From positions 1 through 30,000 of the forward strand of contig JAHBMJ010005199.1 in the NCBI GenBank assembly GCA_018398765.1: a stretch of 30,000 nt of DNA, written 5' to 3'. This document shows, piece by piece, positions 1 through 8,899 of this stretch (positions within the stretch are counted from its first letter, which is position 1; each line of letters starts with the position of its first letter). The notes beneath the pieces are model-generated. The model worked only from the letters and a program-made list of their open reading frames with translations. It did no database searches and was not told where the DNA came from. This DNA is from Chromera velia. Taxonomy: Eukaryota; Sar; Chromeraceae. Position numbers and translations under genes: made by a program.

Positions 1-292
1 AGGAGGACTAGGAGGTATTTTATCTATCATTTAAGAAATTATTTGAAAAAGCGACAATTTCTTTTAAAATGGCCAAAAATTAGTTCCATGGTATTCAAAT
101 CAAGGTTTAACCACTCGGTAAGCACAATACATCACTGTCAGTCAAAATTGAGCACTCAAATGCATATTGCCTCTACGCTGCGTTTGTTTCCCACCTTCTC
201 CTGGGCAACTTTTCAACTAGTTCAGGGGGATTCTTTGTATGCGTCTATATGTCCTCTGAGCTTTAAAAAACAGCTGCACTAAGTTTTTTCTT
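1..292. other. Left-edge spacer, no gene seen
   Basis: I see no supported gene here. The only open frame is about 80 codons, lacks an ATG start and shows no domain or splice context. Confidence 0.5.
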
Positions 293-330
293 TTGTACCC
301 CTCCACTCTACATATCTATGCTTGCAACTC

Positions 331-423
331 TTTCTTTCTTTCTTTCTTTCTTTCACGTACTCACTCATTCACTCAGCGACTCTTCTCTCTCCTATCTCTC
401 TCCTCAATCTCTCTCTCTCACAC

Positions 424-469
<46 letters not shown>

Positions 470-578
470 ACACATACATACATACACACATACACATACA
501 CACACACATATATACACATACACATACGCACACACACACATACACACGCATACACACATGCACACACACACACACATA

Positions 579-623
<45 letters not shown>

Positions 624-700
624 ACTCACTCACTCATCCATCCATCCATTCACTCACCCACCCACTCACTCACTCACTCACTGACTCACTCAATCATGCG
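331..700. repeat. Compound microsatellite: TTTC, CA and CACT runs
   Basis: A TTTC run lies at about 331-354. It is followed by a long CA run with scattered CATA interruptions (about 418-620), then CACT/CATC tetranucleotides (about 620-690). All six frames stay open across it because of the short period, giving spurious His/Thr or Cys/Val polypeptides of up to 181 residues. These are not genes. Confidence 0.9.
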
Positions 701-839
701 ACCACTGATGACCACCCACTCACTTATATATCTATGCACCAAGTGGTATCCTTACCCACCTCCATTCACTCATTCATTCACTTACCAGCTCTTATGCACT
801 TACCACGCAAACGTACTCACTCGGTAACACTGATCTAGC

Positions 840-2200
840 TCACTGATGTATTCATTTATTCATCATTCATTCATCTACTCTTCTTTCACTCAGTGAATAA
901 GAATGAACAAAACCTTCTCCGGACAAGACTGATTGATTTAAACACAATCTATTCTAGAAACGCTCTCACGAGATCCTTTGGCAGCATTGAAAGGTTGCTT
1001 GAGTGGTCTTGTCTTCGATTATGATCATCATCAGACCTATGGTTATACCCCCACTGATAAGTACTCTTTGCTCATTGAAGCAACAAAGCAATGTCATCGT
1101 AGCTCCATTTTTTTACATCTCTCAATTCCTAAATCAACTTGGTTCCATTAACAGCTCAATTCTCAGTCATACCAATGAAGCGTCTTGGTCTTAACTTTGA
1201 CTTGCAATGCTTATTCCCTCTTACGTCCACCTCTCTTCTGAGAAATCAAGCAAACAACATACGTCACATACGTTTTGAGAAAATTGACTTTTAAGGTTTA
1301 GGGTCACCAAAGCCCCTGCCCTTGAATTTTGTACGCACAATCTGGCTGTAGCTCTGTATTGGTACATTTTTTTTTAATTGTTTTTTTTTTGTAAAAAAAA
1401 AAATGGTTGCTTCAAGGTGGATCCCTATTGATTTTGCCCCATAAAAGGTTTTATCACGCGCGCGGTGCACGCGAAAACAACGCAAAAAAAATATAATTTA
1501 TGGACCAACAGCCCAGCCACAACCTGTCTCCATGGTCTTTATGATCGAAGGTGGGCGTCTGACGTTTACGGAAAATCACAGTGATTAAAGAAAATTTGGT
1601 CCAGAAGAGAAAACCAGTAGATCAATAATTTTTTTAAGATTAATCAGTCATATGAGATAGAGTTTATCTCTCAGCATTGTTATCATGTATAAAAGTATAA
1701 AGCCTACTCATACATATTTACATAGCCCACCATGTATAAAACCTAAATTCAAAATATTATGATCATAATTTTATGTATTTTGACCATACAAAATTCAAGG
1801 GCAGAGGCTTAATTGTTGCCACCAATGGTGAAAGATGTGGTGACAGATGGGAGTCTACATAAAAAAAACACTGGTTATTTAAAATATTAGAAAAAGAGAA
1901 ACAAGTCATAAAAGAAAAGAGTATCGTGATATAAACTTACAATGTATGCACACACTGTGAAGTTGTTTAAATCTTTTCTTCTCACTTTGATACACTCAAT
2001 ATTTGTTATCAAAATCTGGCATACACACAAATGTGTGTGATTTTTTTCCTTATACTATAAAAATGACTAAACATTTCTCTAAAGATTAAAAGAGAACGAC
2101 TAGCAGTACAAGCGATTAGCAAAGAGATATTTTCTATAAAATCGGTCTATTTATGCCATTAAAAGTCTAGGCTCCTGCCTATTTTTATGAAATTCACATT
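840..2200. other. AT-rich spacer
   Basis: This stretch is AT-rich with A and T homopolymers (for example near 1367-1402) and short direct repeats such as CATGTATAAAA near 1685 and 1731. I see no splice-compatible coding exon on either strand. It may be decayed mobile DNA, but nothing identifies a family. Confidence 0.5.
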
Positions 2201-2206
2201 ATTTGA

Positions 2207-2228
2207 GAATTCTCAATAATAAATAGAG
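2207..2228 (+). repeat. Left arm of a 22-bp perfect inverted repeat
   Basis: This 22-bp segment starts GAATTCTCAATAATAAA and is the exact reverse complement of 3766-3787. Flanking words also partly match in inverted orientation, such as an AGGCTC word outside and TTTGTATG inside. The arms enclose about 1.5 kb. This is compatible with terminal or sub-terminal inverted repeats of a non-autonomous transposon, or with two inverted copies of one short repeat. No transposase frame was recognised between them. Confidence 0.55.
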
Positions 2229-3765
2229 TTTGTATGCAAAACAGCCTAAAAATGAACAAAACATGATTTTAAGTTATAAAACATACTTAGAACTGAATTG
2301 CTTTGAGGCATGTGAGTTCTTTATTAGTAGGTCTATGCATGCCAGCAAAATTTCTTCTTCTCCCTGCAGCGTGGACATGCAACCTTTCTAGCCAGAGGAT
2401 GCAGACACCTAGTGCTCTGCAAGCCAAAGCAAATCTGTGTGCCTGGATACATTCTGCATGGTTAGCAGCTCTTTATGGCCTTCCAACCCCTCGAGTGGCT
2501 TGCGGTGCAGCTTGTTCTTTCACACACACTGCAACCTCATCACACTCCGTTATTGGCCCCCAGCATCGGAAACAGGCACTGAGTACGTAAGCCTAGAGAA
2601 GAGGGAGGTCACAACTCCAGAAGCCCTCTTCATCATACAAAGAGGCTCTCCATTGCGGTCCCCAGTAATCAATCTATGTGATGAGAGTCTCTTCCTCTTC
2701 TTTCTGTAATTCATTCAAAAAGTACAAAAAATGATGTAACAAAACACGTATAATAGAAATAAAAACAGAAATCAGGCTGTGACCAACCTCGATGTCAATC
2801 TGGGCAAAGTAGGCTGCCCGCACAGGCGTTGTTCAAAATTTTGGGAGAATGCGATTCTCTGCTTTAGCCGCAAGCAGACATGCCCACCGCTTTGCTACAA
2901 AGACTGCCACTCCCCAATCCACTTCTTTTTTGATGCCTTCTTCTTAGTTTTTTGTAATAAATACAATAAACACCCTAATAGAGTCTCTTTGCATTCCTTT
3001 GAACCACGGCGTCATCCGGCTGGGCTGTAAGTGTACGTGCCTCAATGAGACTTCATTGTCTCCATAAACATGGGAATCAGCAACCCTCCCCGCTTCAGTT
3101 TCACCAAATGCATCCAAAACTTTCTGACTCCCTCCGGCGTAACTGCGAACAGTCTGGTACTTGCTTGTCTTTCCTGTCCCCATATATCCTACCACTTCCC
3201 CTAGCTTCACTTTCCTTTGATGGAGCAAGGCATCTTAGGACATCAAGATCTTGAAGATATCCTCATCGGTCCATACTTCCAGCAAGCTAAGCCCTTTCTA
3301 CCTCCCGCCTACCAAAAAAGCCTCCCAGATAGTATGCAACGATGTAGGAAGACTCATTACATCTGGTCGACAACAGTGTTTCTATGTGTCTGCCGGATAA
3401 TGAAGCCACTTCAGATCTCTCAACCTCCCTTGCTCCTTAATCAACCACCTGACTCAATATTACATTTTGGGAAGCATTTTTTTGCCTGAAAAGTCTCTTT
3501 TTGGGGCGGTTCCAGCCAGAACAATATTCAAGACTATCTTTCCGCTGTTCTTTTTTTATGCCGAAGGGCAAAGTATATTTAAACTTGTGTGAAAGGAGCT
3601 GTAAGCAAAGTGAAGTGAGGAGACATCCAATGACATCCATCTGCCAAAATGTAGATGGACGCTTGACATACGCATGCATCGACATTGTCAATTAATCGTG
3701 CGTATTTGCGCACGCTTACTTGAGTTAGCCTGACCTGACTTTGACTGAATTCACATACAAAAAGT
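2229..3765. other. Region between inverted repeat arms, no intact gene
   Basis: Only short open frames (under 100 codons) occur here. On the minus strand, frames near 3691-3437 and 3228-2944 have a more protein-like composition, with mixed hydrophobic and charged residues and little low complexity. They are interrupted by stops and frame changes and resemble no family I know. They could be remnants of an element's coding region, but that is weak. Confidence 0.3.
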
Positions 3766-3787
3766 CTCTATTTATTATTGAGAATTC
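3766..3787 (-). repeat. Right arm of the 22-bp perfect inverted repeat
   Basis: This is the exact reverse complement of 2207-2228. It lies about 120 bp before the start of the GGCCTGTCAAA-rich tandem duplication at 3911, so both may belong to one composite repeat region. Confidence 0.55.
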
Positions 3788-3910
3788 CCATAGGTCGCAC
3801 ACAAAATTTTGGGAGTTGGCTAATTTAGTTATAAATAGAGAGAGCCTAGCTAAGTTTTGAAACTAAACAATAAAATCGTTAAAATCGATGATTGAGGGTT
3901 TTGTCATGCA

Positions 3911-5030
3911 CTAGCCTGGCCTGTCAAAAAAGTGAGCCGGTGAAGATCACCAGGCCCATCAAATATCCCTGGCCTATCCAAAAATTTCTTAAGGGTTCAT
4001 TGATGCATAGCACGTCCCAGCATACCGGCCGTTAGTCCTGTCAAAATAGCGTGTACATGGCCTGTAAAAATAGCCTGGCGCAGGCTGGTTAGTGAGCTCG
4101 GCTGGCAGGCTCACCAAAAATCCCTGGCCTGTCAGACATTTATGGCCCGTCAAATGTCCTCAGCCGGATAATTTCAATTCTAAGGCACTCACTTTTTTCG
4201 CGGGTGCAAGTCATATGACGCGGCGTGCGTAAGGCACTCACCCCGGGGGAGTCACCCGTAGCGTTTGATTAATTTTTCGCTTGCGGGACCATTTTTGGCG
4301 GTGGCTTTTCAGGGCCCCCGCGCCCCCCGCGCGTGTATCTAAAAAAACGCATGCAGGCACGTGTGGCTAAAAAAAAAGGCTTGCTGGGTTAAGTATAGTA
4401 GACTAGCTTGGCCTGTCAAAAAAGTGAGCCGGTGAAGATCACCAGGCCCATCAAATATCCTTGGCCTATCAAAAAATTTCTTGAGGGTTCGTGGATACAT
4501 AGCACGTCCCAGTATACCGGCCGTTAGTCCCGTCAAAATAGCATGTACATGGCCTGTCAAAATAGCCTGGCGCAGGCTAGTTAGTGAGCTTGGCTGGCAG
4601 GCTCGCCAAAAATCCCTGGCCTGTCAAACATTTATAGCCCGTCAAATGTCCCCAGCCGGATAATTTCAATTCCAAGGCACTCACCTTTTTCGCGGGCGTG
4701 AGTCATATGGTGTGGCGCACGCAAGGCACTCACCCCGGGGGAGTCACCCGCAGCGTTTGGTTAATTTTTCGCTTGCGGGACCATTTTTGACGGTAGTCTT
4801 TCTGGGGCCGGTCGCGCGTGGTTGAGATGCATGGTTTGTGTCTAAAAAAACGCATGCATGCGCGTGTGGCTAAAAGGTGAGATGCACATAGACGGCGCGC
4901 TTTTTTCACTTGTGGAACCATTTTTGGCGGTGGCTTTCCGAGGCCCCCGCGCCCCCCGCGCGTGTATCTAAAAAAACGTATGCAGGCGTATGTGGCTAAA
5001 AAAAAGAGGCTCACTGGGTTAAGTATACTA
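3911..5030 (+). repeat. Nested tandem duplication with GGCCTGTCAAA-type motifs
   Basis: Two long copies lie head to tail, 3911-4402 and 4403-about 5030. They are highly similar throughout and begin at an equivalent CTAGC(C/T)TGGCCTGTC. Each ends in CTGGGTTAAGTATA. Copy 1 is about 492 bp. Copy 2 is about 135 bp longer because its 3' part is itself duplicated: a block with GGACCATTTTTG, a C/G-rich stretch, TAAAAAAACG and GTGTGGCTAAAA occurs once in copy 1 and twice in copy 2. Within each copy a degenerate GGCC(T/C)(G/A)TCAAA word recurs about seven times, and AAGGCACTCAC occurs twice. No coding potential is evident. It is probably a satellite or non-autonomous element. Confidence 0.8.
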
Positions 5031-5039
5031 GATGCCGCA

Positions 5040-5760
5040 TCCCCATATATGTTAAGTTCCAACTCATCATAGTTCATGAGAAATGTGCCTCTATCTACCT
5101 CTAAAGTTTTAGAATTTAGAACTCGAAATTCCTTTATATTCCTAGTTATACAACCAATTCTTAAGAGACTCTAAATTTCTGTCTAAATTCTTAAGTCCTT
5201 ACAAGGTCATAGAAGAAGATTTTAATGAAGAAAAAAAATACTAAGAAAACAACTTCACATCAAAAATTAAACACGTTCAATTACAAAAAATTATAATTCA
5301 GATTAGTACGGATATCGCACATCAACCCAGTGTTTTGAAATAATCAACATAAGCAAAATAACCATAATCAATCAAATTATTTTTTATAAATGTACATGAC
5401 TCATTGTTGTATCATAACACATTTGTTGACAGTTTTGGGACCGTGCACATTAGTTTACTTATATGAAATCCACTTACTTTAATTCCTTAGAAAAATTTTG
5501 GTAAACGACTTTTTTTCCGTCTTCTAAAAACCTAGAGACGGAAAAGATCAGCCTTTTCTCCTCCGCCCTTCCCTCCTTTCGCTATTCCCCCATTCCTGCA
5601 TTCCTTCATTAGTGTCATCCGACAGATAGTTCTTTCCCCAACTCTTGCCGCTCGGCACGTTCAGAGTCGGTCAGACAGTTCTCGCGAAAAAAAGAGAAAG
5701 GCACAGGCAGGCAGAGGGCCGGCGCGGAAAGGTGTTGAATTATTCAATGGCTCTTAACAC
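5040..5760. other. AT-rich spacer downstream of the Hint gene
   Basis: No coding signal is seen. The segment at about 5050-5520 is strongly AT-rich, and composition rises to gene-like levels from about 5520. The part nearest 5881 is probably 3' untranslated or flanking DNA of the minus-strand gene that ends at 5882. Confidence 0.5.
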
Positions 5761-5881
5761 ATATGGATCGCCTGCGTGACTCTTCTTATTCCGCTACTAA
5801 GACCAGACATGTAAAAAAAGAAAGTCAAAACCTACCACGACGAATCCCGACTCTAAAAATTCAACACACGTCCTCAAAGAA

Positions 5882-8291
5882 TCAGGCGGCCTGCTTCTTC
5901 TTTCCAATCCCAACGCAAAAGCAAAGAAGAGAAGCGAACAGAACGAAGACTTGCACGCACAATTGAGAGGTGAACGAGGACAGCGCAGCGTCGACAGACA
6001 TAACACCGCTGCCGTCTCCCCAGATTGCCATTGCCCCCCTTGCCATGAGATCCGGTCCCTCAAGAACGTTGGCAAGTGCAAACAGGGGACGGAGAAGGAC
6101 TGTGCGGAGGAAGGAGTACACAGCAGGCGCTGCGGTCTCTCCAAAGAGCCCAAAGGAGAAGAACGCGCCCCACGCGGAGGCCTCAACGTTATCAACAACG
6201 AGGCGAGACGCACTCAGAGGCACGGGGGCAAACAGACCCTCGAGGGTAACGGTTTCTGTCTTGGTGACAGTGGCGGGGGGACGGACACCCTGAGCATTCA
6301 CGACCCACATGCCGTCTCCGACCTCGACATTCTCAGATCGAGTAAGGGTTTCTGAGCCGACGTTGCCCTTACGGACGTTGACGAAATGGGTGCCTGTGAG
6401 GCTGAGGACTTGACCGGTTGACATGGTCAGTCTCTTCATATCATAAACTGCATCGGGACGGTTGACGCCAAAGAAGACGATAGGCTCAAAGACGGGCTTG
6501 TGGTTTTCGGAAACAACGAGGACCCGATCCCCGATCTGGAGACTGTCTGCTCGGCGTTGAGTGCCGTCCTGAAGGGTGAAGAGAGCGGATGAAGGGAAGC
6601 AGAAGCCGCTCTTCTTCTTTTCGTCCTTCTTGTCGTTCTTTTCGGGGGTGGAGGTGCCCTCTCCTTCCGTCTTGCCTTCCTCCTCCTTCTTACCTTCCTC
6701 TTCCTTCTTGTCTTTGTCCCTATCGGTCTCCTCGGGCTTTGTGGGTTCAGTGGGGTCGGTGGGGGTGTCTGTGCCGTCATGGGGTTTGATGGGCTTCTCC
6801 GATTCTTCGTCCTCTGTGGGCTTCTTGTCATCATCGTCTGTTGGCTTGTCGGGCTTTTCCTCTTCTTCCTCAGGAGGGGGAGGAGGGCGTTCGCAGGCGA
6901 ACCAGCCGTCGCATGCGCATCCTGGTTTATTGACCTGCATGAACCTTTTTTTGTCGTTTAGGTACTCGAGTTGCCAATCGAGCCGCCATTCACAGTCCTC
7001 CTGGAATGGGATGCATTTGTCTCCGCAAGCGTAGGTCTCAGTCCCAATTTCACAGACCTCACAACAGCGATCTCTGGGAACGATAACGTTATAGGGGTTC
7101 TTTGTTTTTTCCCCCCCGACTTTGGGGAATTCCGGGGGGTCCTTGCACCGTTTGTTGTCAAAATTGAGCTTGAACAAAGGTCTACTCATCTTGAGGTCGT
7201 TTGTTTCCTCCTCATCTGAGTATTCGATCTTCCGGGGGTCGTAATTCTCGGGCTCGTCTGTGTAGCTGTTGCAGACTGCGTCGAAGTTTTCCACAAGTTT
7301 TGCAACAATCTTTTTGTTCAATGTTCTGATGGCCTCGAGGCAATTCTCTTCGTCCGGGGGGGATCCCTTCCGAACCGGGGAAAGTGAATCTGATTCGGAA
7401 TCGGGGACAATGTGACTGAAGGAGGTGACTTTGAAGTCTTCGAATTCGTAGTCAATTTCGATGCCTAAAATTGGGTGAGTGCTTGATTGGCCCATAAAAT
7501 ACTTGATGGGCCCATCGAAGTGAGCACAGTTGTCGAGGATTCGGCGCATCTTTTCGAGAAACACTGGCGTCCGCCACCCCCTTTTCTTGCTATTCTCGAT
7601 GCCCAGATAAAACAGGTCTGTGCGCTGGCAGGCGTGGAGGAACTTGACACCGAAGTTGAAGGTCAGAAGATCATCGTCCTTTCCTCCATCTGCATGCAAA
7701 TGGCAAATGAAGTATAGTGTCGGGAGAACTTGGATGCACTAACACATTCGGCTGGAAATATCTGGAAATGTGTTGACCGATCTACCCACAAAGCGTGCAG
7801 GTGTATATATATGAAGAGCATATTTTCTATGCCTTATCGCAAAAGGCAAAGTCAACAGATGAAGAAACTTCTCGTCCGCATCGGAGGTCCGAAAAGCGTC
7901 TTCCAAATGACCGATGTTCAGACGAATATTGTAGAGAAACGCATGCAAAGCACAAACGGTCATCTCAAAGACGAATATGATGCAAGGGGGAGCTAAGCTC
8001 AACCATAGAACAATAAAGATGCGCTCTCAAATCTAAGGAAAGTCTATAAAGACAGTTGACTTCAACAAACTGGACAGAGGGAGAGGCGGCGAACTCACCG
8101 ACGGTGAATTCTCTGTGGAGCTCGTTCAGTTGATCGACCGCTTTCTTCGTGCAACCAGCGTCGATTTGAGAGCGTGGGGGAAGAGTTCTGACGTCCACGT
8201 CTCCTCCCTCTGTTGACTTGTGTCTGTGCTGCAGGTGGAGAGCGCTTCCAGCTGGTAAGGCCGAGAACGCCAGAAGAGGAAGGAACTTCAT
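5882..8291 (-). CDS. Secreted Cys-rich protein with C-terminal Hedgehog-type Hint domain
   Basis: Two exons on the minus strand: 8291-8099 and 7689-5882. The intron (8098-7690) opens GTGAGT and closes TGCATGCAG. The join restores an Asp codon and gives 666 residues. The N terminus MKFLPLLAFSALPAGSA looks like a signal peptide. A novel acidic region follows. Residues about 273-322 form a Cys-rich module (CCEVCEIG, ACGDKCI, GCACDG), and about 333-425 is a Pro/Glu/Lys/Asp linker. The Hint domain opens at GFCFPSSALF with putative nucleophile Cys428, followed by a GDRVLV strand and a TxxH motif (Thr496, His499). From memory, the Cys-to-Thr and Cys-to-His spacings (68 and 71) equal those of Drosophila Hedgehog. 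A hydrophobic segment near 640-658 precedes a basic tail. By analogy, self-cleavage before Cys428 would release the secreted N-terminal part; activity is inferred. There is no Hedgehog signalling (Hedge) domain. The start was chosen because it gives the signal peptide. Confidence 0.85.
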
Positions 8292-8648
8292 TGGGACTAC
8301 GAAGACTTGGTGAAAGTCACAAAAGAGGGTCTCGTCGGTCTGGTCTTTCGCAGCTTGGTGTCACGATTTTTCTGCTGGTTTCTGTAGTTGCAGTGTCGTT
8401 GTCAGAAGAGTCTGCACAGCTTCACGGTACGTCACTTCGATCCGTTGACGTGTGAATCTCCGCAGTCTGCATGATTGATCGAGACGGGATGAAAGAGATT
8501 GGATTCATGCATGCATGCAGGCTGACACTGCCAAAAAAACGGAATAGGAAAATTCGCGCGTTTTTTTCTTTGCGCGCGCGTCACATCATGCAGCGTCAAT
8601 TTCAAGTCAAAGTCTGAAGCAATCGATCGCGCGGAATATCGTGTGCCG

Positions 8649-8685
<37 letters not shown>

Positions 8686-8899
8686 TATATGCATGTGCCG
8701 TCTCGAATCGACTGTCAGTGAAAGATGTCAACCACTGCAGGTGTTATGCAGATGTGACATACCCTTTCCCTCTCTGGTGCTGCACAGATGCCTATATATT
8801 GGCTGGTGGTCGACTTCTTATTGCGCTTCTTTGGCATCACGTGAAAGAAGTATACAGACTTCCGTGTACGCTGAAACTTGTCAGACTGAACCTGTGAAG
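8292..8899. promoter_or_regulatory. Shared upstream region of the divergent Hint and ankyrin genes
   Basis: The minus-strand Hint gene starts at 8291 and the plus-strand ankyrin-like gene at about 8900, so both promoters should lie in or near this interval. It contains GCGCGCGCG near 8572, an ATGCATGCATGCAG word near 8507 and a TA-dinucleotide run at about 8650-8690. No core promoter element can be assigned confidently. An open frame at 8213-8455 includes a hydrophobic stretch but overlaps exon 1 of the Hint gene on the other strand, and I do not call it. Confidence 0.4.
8650..8690. repeat. (TA)n dinucleotide run
   Basis: This is a nearly pure alternating TA tract of about 40 bp, broken by a short A run, in the upstream DNA of a divergent gene pair. 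Confidence 0.9.

Noticed and set aside
293-838. Long open frames on both strands (His/Thr and Cys/Val polypeptides)
   Set aside because: They are produced by the CA/CACT microsatellite, which is open in all six frames.
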